This document shows, one piece after another, positions 25,901 to 40,900 of a stretch of DNA of 64,000 nt; the stretch's first letter is position 1, and every line of letters begins with the position of its first letter. The position numbers and the translations under genes were made by a program. Under the pieces are notes generated by a model. The model worked only from the letters and a program-made list of their open reading frames with translations, was not told where the DNA came from and did no database searches. Location of the stretch: positions 75,214,501 to 75,278,500 of the forward strand of contig CP142452.1 of assembly GCA_038049695.1 (NCBI GenBank), in the 5' to 3' direction. Origin of the DNA: Cinnamomum chago (lineage: Eukaryota > Streptophyta > Magnoliopsida > Laurales > Lauraceae).

Positions 25901-28900
25901 AGAAACTGTTTCTATTTTCGGCCATGGCTGATATGTCCGATATTTTGATCCTTGGTAAGAGGTATTGCAAATCTTTTCCCATTTAGTTTATGTTTTTAAA
26001 TAAGATTTTTACAAAATAATATTTCAAAACCTCAAGAAGGGATGACAAAGTGAAAGAAGAACCAAAACATAATAAATATATATAAGCTATAATTTACAAA
26101 GATCTAAAATAAGGTATACATGTTCCTCTCCTTTTTCTTCTTTTTTTTTTCTTTTTTTTTTTATGTGAGCTTGTTTTGGCTAAAAAATAAAATATACGGT
26201 CGCAACTGACAAATATCAAGACTATGCCCAGTGCATACCAGGTTCAATACAATACTTAAAAAGGCAGCTAACGGATTGGACCAAATTTTAGAACTGGTCA
26301 AACCATTCTAAATTCTGAAATTTCTGTGCCAGAGGCACGCCCATTTACCGGGAAGTAGTGAGGAAAGATTTGATAGATTGTAGAGTAATTAGAAACATGA
26401 AGGTGATTTGGATTGGGTGGAAAAGCAGAAGGCTTTGATGATGACAATGTTGTGGTAAATGCCATGTATTTTGTAGTGACTGATAGATATCCTAGGTCAT
26501 ACTGTACACTGGTCCCAAATTATCGCTTTTAAATTGTCCATCCATTGAATGACTATAATTGATTATTGTAGGTGCTACTTTCTCCTTAGCCTACTCTAAT
26601 GTCCTAACTCTAGATTGGCGGATTTGTCAACCATGCAAATGCTAATTTATATAAACTTCAGTGATCTCACAGACTAGGCTGGTCAAGGCCTTTTTTATGT
26701 ACATTCCCTGATTTAGCTTTTGTTCTCCTTTTTCTGCTCATTTTTAGGAGAAAAAAAAAATTAAGTTAAGAGAGAGAAGAGAGAACAAAAGATTGTCTTG
26801 TTGATTAAGGGAGAGAGGAGAGAAAGGGATACAAACCATGCTCTTTTTTTTTTTTTTCCTTCTTTTTTTTATGAGCTCGTAATGATCTTTTATAAAATAA
26901 ATCATATAAAGAATAGAGAACAGTAAAATAAGACAAAATCCAAAAATGAACCAAGAGCATGATCACTCATCCAAAGTGAAAGTTTACCAGCTGAACAGTG
27001 GAGCACACATAAAATTTGATAGTAAAAACCAAATGGATCATGTATGTAACAAGAGACGACCTCACAGAAGCACTTTAAAACATACTGAGCCGCCAAGAAT
27101 TCTTGCAAACAAGTTGGCCATAATACAACGCGTAGAATGGAGTTCAGAGCAGGTATAGCATGTGGCTCCTCTCCAAGTACTTTACTCGCAAGGACATCAA
27201 GATTTTGAGGGTGTCCAAGAACCAAATTGCCAATGCATCGCAGTGCCTGAGAGTAACAATTCATTTAAACCATCTTCAGGATAAGTTCACATATTAGAAC
27301 AGTGATGCATAATTACTTGATGCCTCATAATCATGCCTTTAGATTCTATCATAACAAATGACCATCTCTTTCATTACTCAATAATAGCAAATAAAAAAGA
27401 AGGATGAAATAAGCAGAAACAAATAAAGCAGAAAAGCTTCTGAAGCATGGGTATGTAGCTTTTTTATGAAGTATAATACCACCTGCTATATGCTTTCTTA
27501 GTAAAAAAAAAAAAAAAAACTGGATGCAATGAAGATAATTGCGGCGCATTTTCAATTCACTCTCTAAAGCAAGAAAACCTTTATTGCACAATAATTTTAT
27601 AATCCATATTTCGTTTTGAGAGAGAGAGAGAGAGAGAGAGAGAGTTGACATCCTCCAATTACTTTGAATTGTCCGGTCAACGTAATTTTTGGGCTCTTAG
27701 ACATTGACATCGAGAAGGAAATAAGCAAGTTATCATCACATTATGTTTTCCATGATAAACATCATCAACTCTTCTACAGCACCTTTTATTTCCTTTTGAT
27801 CAAAGAGGCATTGACTCCCATTGCTTGATTAGATATCTAAGTTCTGAGTAGGAAATTTCATCACATACATGTTTGTCATGAGTTACCTCCTCAACTCTTC
27901 TACAGCTCCTCATTTACTTTTCATCAAATGAGACATTAATACAGCTTGAAGTTGTACTTCTAAACTCTCAACATATCCATAAAGTTTGGGAATCTTTTAT
28001 AACTCTCAGATCTGATGCAAAACATTCAGTTTGGGATGTTTGTGTTTGCCATGGATAATAATCGAAGTTTAGTTGAGAATAAATATTCTAGTACTTGGCC
28101 TCACATGGGAAGGAACCCCCACAGCCCCAATCCCCAGACCAACATTCAATATGCAATCTAAAAGATGATGGAAAGAAAAAGAGTGTTGCGTGCTTCTCAT
28201 GTTTTTTTTTTTTTTTTAATTTGATGTGTTAGTGCTTTTCAATGACTTGACAATTATCAGCGTCAATCTCGTCTCTTATTTCTCTCTTCCTCACTCATCC
28301 TTTCTCACTTAGATTAATTCAACAAATTCAACTAAGTTTTCATGAGACTAGCATCTACCTGAAATGACTCGAGCATTTCGGAAAGTTTCTATTGATGCAT
28401 ATTAAATAGCATTTCCAGGAAATAATCATACTCCTGTCATTGAATCTTGAGTAAAACTATTTTCATGCAAATCTTAAGCTGTCAAATTATGATCTACTTC
28501 AAGCTATCCAACAAAGTTCGTTGCTAATGAAGCAGTCATTTTTGCAACCTTGCATGTGGCAGATAAATATTTAATGCCCTTGGTAACCGAATAATTGCAT
28601 GGAGCTCCATGTAAATTTATAATACATTAGCCATCTGGCAACAATATAAACAATTAGCAATTTCCAAGTCTTTCCATTAACGGAAACATAATCCTCCTAT
28701 GAGGGCAAGCAAATGGGCACCTGTGAAATGAGAACAACCCCCCCCCACACACACACACCAAAAAAAAAAAAAAAAAAAAAAAAAGCACAACAGAAAAACG
28801 AATTACATCTTACCGAACATCGGACAGCAACAGGAAGCCATTTGCTCTCAACGCCCAAAAATAAAAGATGGTCCAGGATCTTTTTCTGCAGTTGTTCCAA

Positions 28901-31900
28901 GTGTGAAAAAGTCACACCAATAACTAGAAAAAATACAGCTAAAATGGTAAAATAAAAATAACAAGCACCTGGGCCAAGACTGTTTGGTTAGATAGCCTGT
29001 TGTTATTTTTCGCAGGTTCTATCTCCAGATCTCCCGTCAAGAGCAATCCAATGGTATTCAACGCACTGAGCAGATTTACTGTCTACTGGCATGGTGTATG
29101 TTTTGAAACAAGAATTCACCAGTCAGGATTGAGCTAAATATCTAGAGTAATAAAAAGATTATAGCAGCAGTTAAGAATGTAATAAGCAGAGAAAGTCACA
29201 ATCCATTACACGTGTGGTTTACCTTTTGTTGTGTGAAACCATAGACGGTACCTTGGCGAAGCTTCAAAATTGATATCAATGGCTCAAAGCCAACAGTTTC
29301 CTTCAGTAACATCTGCAATGCACAAATGAAATTGGAAATTGTTCCAACTACCAGAGAAGCGACATGACAACTGACCTCCTTTATTTCTTTTGAAATGAAC
29401 ACTGGACATTTTTAAAAGCCACATACCTGGTTCGATGTATTGTTACGAAGGAGATTGTTCAGCAACTCAAGGCAATCCTGATAAATAAAATACATAATGT
29501 TACCACCAGCACATTCACAAAATCATGAAGTTAATCTAAAATGATAAAACATGGATCTCAAAAGGCATGACTCATACAAAATAGAAGTCTCCAACTGCTT
29601 CAATTGGACCCCCAACCCACATCGTCAACGTCTCAAACCTACCCTCCAACACAAAACTGTAACTTCTATACAGCAAACAAGGAAAAAATCGCTGACAAGA
29701 ATATATCCTCCCTCTTTTATGAATGTTTCTGCTTAGTGTAAACCAAATTAAACTTCCAAGTTAATAACAAGGCAATGTGTATCAGGTACACATCTACCAT
29801 GGCACTCCCACACAGCGCATCAAATTTAAACAATCTGAATTAGATAGTATTCCCATGAGTCCTTACACATATTTTCAATGATTTTCTCGATGCTGCATTA
29901 AAAATATATTGAACTGAACCATTTTCAAAAAATATATATATTGAACTGAACCAGACGCAGGTAAATACCTGACGATGATTCAAAAGTAAAACAGGAGAGC
30001 ACTACATGACTGCTGCAAGTTAATGAAGCAGAATTGTTCAAAAAACTTCAAATAAATCCTGAGACAATGTTCACGTCAAAAAAAAAAAAAAATGGCATCT
30101 GAATCCCCGGGACACTAAGTTGTACATCCACTGTGATGTAGGAGCAGAAGATCCAAAATTCATCGATCCTATTTTGGATCGATCCTTGACTTATTTGGAT
30201 CAATTTGACCTGTCTAATGGATTTTTTTTTTCCATCTTAATCGGGGCCCAACAAAACACAAGGGCTGAAATATGAATTTAAATGGGCTTCAATGGGTTCA
30301 AAAATCCCTAAATTCAAAGTAAGCGTGAAGTAAAATCAATTAAGTCCTAACCATGAAGGATTGACCCATAGTAAACCAATTTGTATAACACTACATATTC
30401 TACAAGTGGGCAACAATCCATGACAAATATGCTCAACAAAGTGGGACCAATCCCAGTTGGAGTGGGACATCCAATGACTTCTAAATCATTCCAATTGCAA
30501 TTTTTGAAATTGAGCTAAAGAGACCCAAAGAAGGCTTCCTTAATTCAAGGCATGCTCAAAGGAAAGGAGATCCAAAAGAGGCAAGAGGATAGACTCTCCA
30601 CATGGGATGTCCAAGGGGGTATTGAATCCCGCAACTTTTTCAAATCTAGTTTATTTCCTATATTTTATCAATTGTTGGGCTTTGTAAGGATTTATTTATT
30701 ATTTTCTTTAATTAACTAGATTAGATAGATGGCTAGGATTAAATCTAGTGCCTAGCGTTTTAAGTTGTATCCTATATAAACAATAGTTTGGGATGTCCAA
30801 CCCAATGCTTGGGCTACTATACTTCTTTTCAATAAAAGTGATCCATGGCGTGCACCTTCTCTTCCCTTATCCATGGCATGCAAGTGTCTCCCAAGGATTG
30901 AAGACCAATCAAGTAAGAATTAGTGACTCAGGGTAAGCTATTTTCTACTTTTCTTGGGTTTTCATATTTAATTGTAGATCAGGTTTGACTTTGATCTATT
31001 TTTGGGTTTTTCTGATTCAATTAAAGTTATTTTCATTTGGGCTCATCAGATAGTCCGATTGCTAATTGGGACTATGTCACACCATCATAGTTATCAGAAT
31101 CATACGATTCGTATCCTGAATCTTAAGAAAAACGATTTGTATCTATGTAATGAATCCCATTTACAAATGAATCTTAGGATTCATGTATGAATCATACATG
31201 AATCCTATGATTCGATACTCGTTTCATTGAATCTTACGATTCAACTGATTCGACTAAGCAAGAATGGCTATAGCCAATAAGCTAATATTAATAATCTTTT
31301 ACCTTTTTTTCTTTCTTTATTCTCTCTTTCTTTTATCGCTTGTATTTTTAAAAGGTTATTTAGCAGTTAACGAAACCTCGTAAGAATTTTTTACGGCTTT
31401 GATAAGGTTTTAAAGATGAATAAAGAACATGCATTTAACTAAAGCATTCGACTGTCCGTATGGTGCTTGTTTATATCTTCTTCTTTTTTTAATATATTTT
31501 GGTTTTTTTACTTCACGAACACTTTCTTAACTTTAAGAGATATCGGACTGTGTAAGATTAATGGTTTGGATTTTATTTTATTTTTATATTTTGATTTAAA
31601 GATAATAAAAAATATATATTGATACTTTAAACTTATTTAACTATTTACACATCATTATTTCATATATATATGTAATAATATGTCATGATGTTCTTGATAT
31701 GATTGTATGATAGACTTAATATTATATTTATACTACTATAAATGGAAAAAATGATGGTTATGAATAATTACTTTTTCCTTTTTCTTTTAATCCATTTTTA
31801 TTAGAAAAATAAAAAATCATACGATTCACGATACGATTCGATTCATGGGTATGAACGATTTGCGATACGTTTCGATTTTGAAAACTATGCACACCATTAC

Positions 31901-34900
31901 TAATGAGAGAGAGAGAGAGAGGTTCTATTAAGGACCTTCACGAACCTCATAGAAAGAAGAACTCCTGTTACAGTTGGCTTAATCATAATCCATAAACATG
32001 TATGCTAAGGTGTCTAATCTCTTAAATTTCAAAGTTTTAAAGGAATCACCTGGACGACAACACCACCTTCTGAACCTCCTTCCTCTTTAATAATGGAAAA
32101 TATCTTGTCAAATGCACCCTCAAAAACCACAATCTTTTGAATTTCCTGAAAATCAACAAGTCCACCACTCAGTAGGAAAAGGAGAATAGTTTTATTGCAT
32201 TTTACATCCGATAAATCTTCACAAAATAGATGTGGAGATTGGGAAAGTCACCTCAGCTTCACGAGTCAAGTGAGTAAGAAGTAACAAGGCTTCATTTCGT
32301 ATAACCTGTCAAGCCAGTTTCCAGAAATTTGAGAACATCAACACGAGTGAAAGAAGCAAGCAAAGGAAAGGAAAATTCTATAAAATGATTTCAGATGGTA
32401 AAAACTGAAAAACAAGTCAAGCAAATTGAAACATTATTTTAGAAGGGAAAAAAAAAAAAGGAAAACCGACTTCTAGCTGATCTGGGGTGAATAATGAAAA
32501 TAATATCAGATGATATGCTATGTATCGGCTGTGATGGTGCACTATTTTGATCATACCTCACTATCTGCCCCTATCCCCAATATCAGCCACAAGGGCCACT
32601 AACAACCAATATTTATTTTTTTTAAAGACTAACAACCAATATTATCAGCAGTGACAATTGCAAAAATTGAATTTAAAAAAAAATTATGACAAAGATATTA
32701 CAGGTGAAGATCCACGAGGGGCCATCAAATTCTCTCCCATTTGATATGAAATAATTACCCAACGATCACCTTAGTAAATTAAATCCTCGGGAAATGATGG
32801 CCCCTTTTAAAGCTACACCTTAAACATTCACTTGAAACCTTTAATACAACTTCTTACGAAAACTCTCCTCACGTATAAATTCCTAGGAATTCAAAGAATT
32901 TAATACCAAGTACAAACACTACTCTTAATGTAATAGAGATTATAGCGTGGTTCTTTGTGGTTTTTACTTCGTGGGGCCTAATTACAACTATTACCAATTA
33001 TAGTAAGATATGAAATGGGAAGGAGTCATTATGGACAAAAGGAGGAGCACATGGAGTCAACATATGAAAGATCATAAGAGAAACCCAAAGCTAATACATA
33101 TATGACAATCATTTTATAATTTAGATAAAAAAGACAAGCTTAGAAAGACATTAAATTCCTTGCAACACTCCAATTCAATCATTAAACTTATATGTATTCA
33201 ACAATTTAGAAAAAAATAGCAAGAAAGCACCCGAATGACTTTGGGGGTCGACTACATACACTTATGTTGCAACCTAATGGGAAAATATGATTCTAGAACT
33301 TTCCAATATTCTTAACTTCTTGGATATTTTGGTAGGTGTTTCTTGAGTTAAACTAAAACTGACACCATGATAGACCATGACAGCTGTGATTATGTATTCT
33401 TGTGACGTATCAGTTTTTCAAACCAACCGCAACGCCCTCCTAAACCATGATATTAAGCTATGGTTGTATCTGACCATTATCATTGATTTTTTAAGTTGGA
33501 AAATGTATATCTTTGGTTTCTCATCTGTAAGGAGTTCTCTTGTTAGCAGTTCATGCATATTGAAAGCTCAATAATTTTTTAGAGTACTCCAATGTGAGGC
33601 TAGTTCAGTTGCAAAGCCTTTTGATGGAGTTCCAGCTTCCATGACACTATATAATAAGGAGACTCAATAGATACACTATGTCCTATTTCCTGATAATAAT
33701 CTTTACCGTCAATATTAGAGTTGGGAATTTGGAATAGACTCTCAAAAGTCCAAATGGTCAATGTTCATTTGCCCCAAGAACCAAATGTTGAATGAACTCT
33801 TTTCCAAAAGGTCGTCTCCTGAACAATATATCAAATGACGAGATGATTGACCATGGTCTATAGACATAACAAGATGACTGCAATAAAGTAACTTGGCCAT
33901 TGCGGCATTGCCTCTCACAAAACCGAAAATTTTCTTATTATCTTTTTTTTGTTTTTTTTATATTTTAAATAGTAATGAGTAACTTTTATTAGAAAGATAA
34001 AACACTAGAATGGGCATCAATTAATGGTGCCACAATACTCAGTGCGACTCTGTTAATCAAAAGCACAGAATCTAGCAAACTCTTGTCATTGAGAACATGA
34101 ATACCCTCATTTGAGCCTTACTCGCTACCTCCCCTGCAGTGGCTGAGCCTTACGCGCTACCTCCCCTGCAGTGGCTAAATTTTCTTAAAGCATTCACTGA
34201 TTCCTTTCCAACCAAATTGACCAAAGAACGACCACTAAAGAACTGCCCAACCTCATCAACTTGAAAACCCAAAGTGCCATGGTTACACTAGAATCATAAC
34301 TGTATCCAGCATTACCCACCATACTCAACACAACTTGAAAAAGCAATCCCCTGAACCTCTTTTGCTAGGGGAAAATGAATGCAAAGGAAAGGGCAGTCCT
34401 CTGCCTCCTATAGACATTAAAAAAAATACAAGCATTCACGCTGACCGCCTCATAGTTCCTGTCCCATTGATTATTCGTTATGAGTATCTGTTCCAAAACC
34501 GTTGTCCATTAAAAGGACAATACTCTAGGAGGTGCTCTTTATCTTCCACAAGTAACCCCCGCCCTTTCGAAGATTCACTTTAGCCCTTCAAGTGCTCCTA
34601 AAATAATTTAACAGAGAACATATGATCTTTTCTTCTTTTCTTTTTTTTTCTGAATGGCAACAGAGAACATAAGATCTTTATGTGACTTTTAAATGTGATA
34701 ACCAACACCATCATGTGGCGCACCCTCAAGGAAAGAAGAGCTGGAAAAACAAAGTCAGACCTCATCCCAAAGATTTCCCCCATTTTATTATTATTAAATT
34801 GTAACTTTTTTGTAACAGTAGCATAACTGTTAATATCATTAAACAGGAAAGAAAAAAAAAGGACTACAAGGCCTACACATCTCAATCAATTACAAAAATT

Positions 34901-37900
34901 TGAAGTGCTAAAAAGAACATTGTATTCCCTACTCTCTCCAACTAATCTTGACAATCCATTGGATACATTGCTACTTGGGAAAATGTAGGACAAGTTTCAG
35001 CAAGTGGCACATAAGCACACCAATAATCCTCCTAAAACCTAATGTCTCCCATCATAAACTTTGTAACCGAACTACAAGAGAAACTCAACTGGTAACATCT
35101 GGAACAACGAAGCAATTGTACCAACATGGTATTCATGGATAATTATTGTTTTCCATAATGCACATCCTCCACAGAGTCCAAACCCAACCCAACTGCCGTA
35201 GTCACTTGCTCAACAAAGCTGAGTTGACATTCTTGAATGAAAGGATACCCAGACCTCGAACCAGTTTACATAAAATGTCACAACAACGGACATTTGTAGT
35301 GCTCCTCCACCAGATTATTCCATAGGCAGTCCGTTGAATCTTCTCAAGATATTTAATCACAACCACTGGGCATCTAAGGACCAACAATAAATAAATACAT
35401 AAATGAAATAAACTTTCTAGCAGCCATGAAAGGACCCTCAACAAAGGAATTCAAAGCAAAGGAATTCAAGGTAGTTACATGTAAATCTTCTTTTCCTCCA
35501 TAAGCAAAAATTTTATATAAAACGATTTTTTCAGAATTAAATATATTACTTAAAGCCTTTCCCCAATTGAACTCTTCTAATGCAATGCTCATTATTTCCA
35601 AGGAAAATATTTTAATTTAGTTTTACTACATGAACCCTGCTGAATGAATCATAAATTCATAATAAGATTACGTATTTCCTTTGTCCTAAATTAGGCATCT
35701 GACAGCTTTAGATGGCATGGAATATGGTTTCTCAGAAAAAAGCTTGATTATGTATTAATTTTCAAATAGTTAGATCATCAACCAAGTTGTCCAATGTATA
35801 GCTACAGTTACGCTTTCAGTTATGATAGAATGGGGAGAAAAGAAGCTCATGCAACCATTAAAGAGCATCTATAAAATATTTCCAAGTTAGTTAAATTCGA
35901 CATATATATATATCCAGATTTGCATTCTTTCAGCTTTTTCCTCGATTAGCCTTTCATCGTTTTAAATAAGAAGTTTTGAAAAACTAGTATATGAACTTAA
36001 ATCTAATCTAAATTGAATTGTACTGAACCACCAAGCCTCTTTACTTCAAGGAAGACTCAATATGCTGATATTTGGTAAGATATCATAATGAATCATAATA
36101 ACAATAAAGATTACATTTGTCCTACATAAGACATGTAGACAGTCTAGATATAGAGTTTACTCCAAGGTGAAGCAGTGGCTAAAGGATAAATACACATCTT
36201 CATCAAGGAAGAAAAAGCACTCCAGATTGTGGAATGCAACTTTGCTAGGCCGTTTATGACCATAGTTGTTAAGTTCGTTTCGGACCCTATTTCGGTTTGG
36301 CTCTGAGCTGAAACAGTTCGGATGATTCGGCAATTCGGCTTTCCAATTCGGAAACTCATTTCGGAAAATAGAATATATATATATATATAATACATAAAGA
36401 AATTTCATTCTAGTAAGCATGAAAACTATAATTTCCAACTGATGGTTTTTTTATTATTTCCATCAAATACATCATCCTCGTATATCACAACAGAAAGTTA
36501 ACCAACCATCATTATCAGATTTCATAATTATAAAATGGGCCAACTCAGATCTCCTAATTTTAAAACATAAAAACAAAAAACACTTTTTGCATATCTAATG
36601 AAGGGCCTACATAAAAAAAAAATTATTAGAAAATGGGGAACATATGTCAAAATCCCCTATTTCATTAAATCAAATTGCACTTAAAACAATAATTTTAATA
36701 CACAAACAAAATTTCAGGTCATATCAAGTGGTTCCTTTGGATTATGTGAACGTGGGCTCATTTGATTTGGGTATCTTTCTCTTTTAGGTGGGCCCACTTA
36801 CAAAAACTTAAAAGAATGAAACAAATTTCAACTCCAGTGCACCCGATTGAACTCAAATCAGATGGCTCAGCTTTGATTGATTAAAAAAAAAATGTTGTGG
36901 TTACTTATTTGATCTTATGGTGGGCCCATCCAATTAAGTGGGGCCAGCAAATGAAAGCCAAAAGGGACTTTTTCGTTTACAAGAAGCGTTGAAAGTGGGC
37001 TTAACGAGTCTTTTAACCTGCTGCCTTGATTTCCGGAAGGGTTCGTGTGTTGCTGCCCTAAGTTAGAACAAGAAGAAGATCGCATGTCAACAATAGCAGC
37101 GATTAGAGCTTCAACTAGAAAATGGTATCAAGCTTTGGTAGGGGAAAGGGGATTCAACTAGAATTAATACGCTCCGTAAGGGACGCATGTGGGCTAGAAG
37201 AAGATGAAGTGTTTCCGGCAAAACTCATTGCTTGGAGATGAAGGTACATGGAACAATTCAATCGGCCACATTTATATCTCTACAAAAACTCAAAAGATGA
37301 AAATAACCTCTTTTTGGGTAAAAATATAAAATAACCTCTCAAAGTCTCTAATTTTTTCTTTTTCCATTTGATAAACTTCACACGAATTGCAGGTTACGGC
37401 CATGATGAGTCCGAAACTACCAATTCTGGTCCGAAATTATGAATCTTGGCTGAAATTACCCGAAATGTTCAACGAACGGGAAAAAACGAGGTGTTCAGTA
37501 CGGTTTTGCTACCGAACCGAACAAATCCGGAAGTTTCGGGTGAAACGAAACGAATTTGATAACTATGCGTTTATCTCGACATTCAAACTACTTTCCATAA
37601 AGAAAACATGTTAAAGTTGGAATTTGCAAAAATAACTATGAATGTTAATCAGTCAAAACTCATAAAGATGATGATGATGATATCTTTGAAGGAGAAGCAA
37701 AGTAGAAAGACACCACAGATTTAACTGTAAATAGATCTAGCGGCTTCCCAATAACAACACAAAACGCTACAGAATTTATAAAAGTAAACCCAAAAAAATA
37801 AGGCTATAAATCATATACAGAAATAATTATTTTTAGTAGCGAAAAGCCCGTAGTACTGTTAGAAGGTGCTCAGCTCAGCATCACAACCACGAGGGGTTGC

Positions 37901-40900
37901 AGGCTCGAGTCATGTTACCGTTCCAAAAAATTTATATAATTATCATTTTTAATAATTATATAGGAAACAATGAAACGAAACCCACACCTCACGATCCATT
38001 AGCATATCCATAAGCCTAGTTATTCCTCGAGGAGTGGCAAGAATTGCTTCTTGTAATCTGAAAACAAAGTCAGAAGATTTAGACCAAGAAATCCGAAAAT
38101 AGCTGTACAATGAAAAAATCTAAAAGAAAAAAAAAGAGTGCAAATATGTACATTAAAGCAATTGAAAAGAATACCTATTTGGTGAATGGCTAAGAAGGGC
38201 AGTCAAAATTTGAAGCGTATAATATCGAACATAGAAATCATCCTCTGACTGCCACAGTTTCAAATCAACAAAGAGAAGAACGTGTATAGAGCAATAGCTA
38301 AACCCACACACACGCAGGCGCGCACGAACACGCACGCACATGCATACACAAAAATAAAAAAGAGAAAGAAAAACTCACCAACAAGCTCAGAAGAAGAGAA
38401 ATGCTTCCCATCTCTCCAGAAAGCATATCAGAGTTCATTAGAGTGGGTTGAACCTCAGTCTTCGGCCCACGAACATGATCAATGGGAGTCAAGGCGCTTA
38501 CAAGAGTCTCCAGAGCACCTCGAACCTACATACATCCCATGTCCCACTGGTAAACAAGATGATCATTCCAGGTATTTCTAGCATGTTGGCAGTAACAGAA
38601 CATGAGTTTGGCAGTAGGATTGTTAATGGAAAAAAAAAAATCACAGGCAACAGATTAAAGGAAAAAAAAAACTATAAATGAAGTTTCTTTTTTATTTTTG
38701 AATAGTATAACTATACATGAAAATAAACAGTCTACATGTGTCATTAACCAAGTGAATGATGCTATACTGAGCAAATAGCTATGGATCCTAGGAGTGAATA
38801 TAAAGTCCTATGGATGAAACTGTAATAGATTGAGATTTGGCCCTATGACTCGATTAAATTTGAGCATCTAGAGGGGTATCATGAAAAGCAACAGCTCCTC
38901 CAACACGATATGATACAAGATGACAAGGGGGACAATATTCTTTAAGACAGACGAGTGGCATGGAGTCTAATGTGACAAGGCCCCTAGATCCTTTCAATTT
39001 AGCATCCAATCTGAAAGTAAGAATGGCAATTATGTGTGATGCCCCGGAGTCCCACATCGACTATAGAGAGGAAAGTGAATGGGGTTATGTGTAGAGCTTA
39101 TACCCTTACCTTGCATGAGGCCTTTTGATGGGTTGAGGTCCATCAGAAGCAAAACCGTGAGGCTGGTGGGCCAAAGCGGACAATATCATGCATGGTTGAA
39201 GGGTAGAGCGTTACAAATGGTATCAGAGCCGACTCTCGACTAGTTTGAGTGTGGGTCCTCTGTCGTGGCCTGGTGTAAGTGGGCGGGTCTCCATGTGGGC
39301 AGGCTAAGAGGGTTGGCAGGCTACAGGGACTGGCAGGCTACTGCACAGGGACGTGCAGCCCTAAGGGGGGTGGAATGTGACGCCCCGGAGTCCCACATCG
39401 ACTATAGAGAGGAAAGTGAATGGAGTTATGTATAGAGCTTACACTCTTACCTTGCATGAGACCTTTTGATGGATTGAGGCCCATCAGAAGTAAAATCGTG
39501 AGGCTTGTGGACCAAAGCGGACAATATCATGCATGGTTGAAGGGTGGAGCGTTACATTATGTATCTGGAAGCAGGTTTGAAGTGATTTGGCCACCCTTAC
39601 TATAATGCAGTCTCATAGATCAGGAGACGGGCCAAGTCATTAAGTTGTTTGAGACTCTCCAAGTGGCTTACGAGTTACAAACCCTGATATGGGGAAGACA
39701 GTTACTTTTGGATCAGTAAATGCAATCTCACAAATCAGGATACAGACCAAGCCATAGAGTTGCATTAGGCTCTCCAAGAGGTCTATGTGCCTTGGTAGGG
39801 GGAAGACATCTGTCTATAGATCGGTCCGATTTTTGGGATGCTTTGATGTGAGATCTTTTTATGGCCACATGCATGGCACTGACAGTTTGAAGCTCTGCCT
39901 CACATATATGGTATACTTCTACCCCTCCAAAGGTCTTCCATTAAAGATGGTATTTTGACCATGAACTTGGAGAAACAGATGAAGAACAATAGTCGATGGG
40001 TGTCTTCTCTGTCTTCAGGATGAGGAATTAGTCAATCACTTGCTCATTAATCGTGCCATAACTAAAGATATTTGGATGCTATACTCTCTTGGTTTGGAGT
40101 CCCCTGGGTGCTCCTGAAAAACATTGTTCTGCATTTCAAGTTGTGGCTTTATGACTTTCATTTACAAAGTGGCAAGACTTAAAATATGATCTCCTTTGTT
40201 GCAACTCGTTGGATTGTTTGGAAGAGAGAAATAGAAGATGCTTCAAGAAAAAGCAGATGTCTACTAGTGCACTAATATCCCTCATCAGATGGCCAGTTAT
40301 CCTAGACCTTTCCTTCGCAACCTTGTGGGTGCACCTAGAATAGATCTTGGATAGATAGAGGTGATAGATACTCATCAAAGTATATTTCCCTTGATGGTCC
40401 CTACCTCCAGAGGGTCAATGGAAGCTAAACTTTAACACTGTTGACTGATGCCAAGGGAAATCTAGGAGATAATAGAATTAGCTACTTGATTTGTGATAAT
40501 AGGAGTAGTATCCAAAGGGATTTCTCAAAGCTAGGAAGTAACAAAAGTATTAAAAAAGCTGAATTCCTTAGCCACTGATAAGAGTGTGGTAGGCTTATAA
40601 TCTAGTTTTTAACCTTGGTAATATAAGGGGATTCGTCTTTGCATGATCAATTGGCAAAGAACAAGACCTATGGCCCTGGAAGATAGGCTCAAGACTAGAT
40701 GAACTCAAGATTTACTCCTCAACAGGGAAGTTGCATTAACACGACTATCTCCAACGCTGGTTCTCTAGCCAAGGAAGATTTTGTGTGGGAGGGTTTTCAT
40801 TTGATGTATGATTAGGGCTGCTTTCTAAAAATGCACTATGTTTTCTTTCTTACTGTAAGTTTGGGTCCAGTGCCCTTCTTAGGAATCCCCTAACACCCTT

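Noticed and set aside
27349-27651. 100-residue minus-strand frame rich in Leu and Phe
   Set aside because: Produced by the (GA)n and poly(A) tracts of p115 intron 13.
30134-31030. Possible solo LTR: TGATG start, TATATAAACAATAG and AATAAAAG signals, CATCA end
   Set aside because: No matching target duplication next to either candidate end, and the ends are uncertain. LTR-like character alone is not enough.
37387-37614. 75-residue open frame, repeated almost identically on the minus strand at 48820-49053
   Set aside because: Its conservation follows from the two transposon copies being nearly identical at DNA level. It contains no known domain and spans the TIR.
37855-37920. tRNA-like phrase (GGGGTTGCAGGCTCGAGTC)
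   Set aside because: No acceptor stem or cloverleaf could be formed around it.
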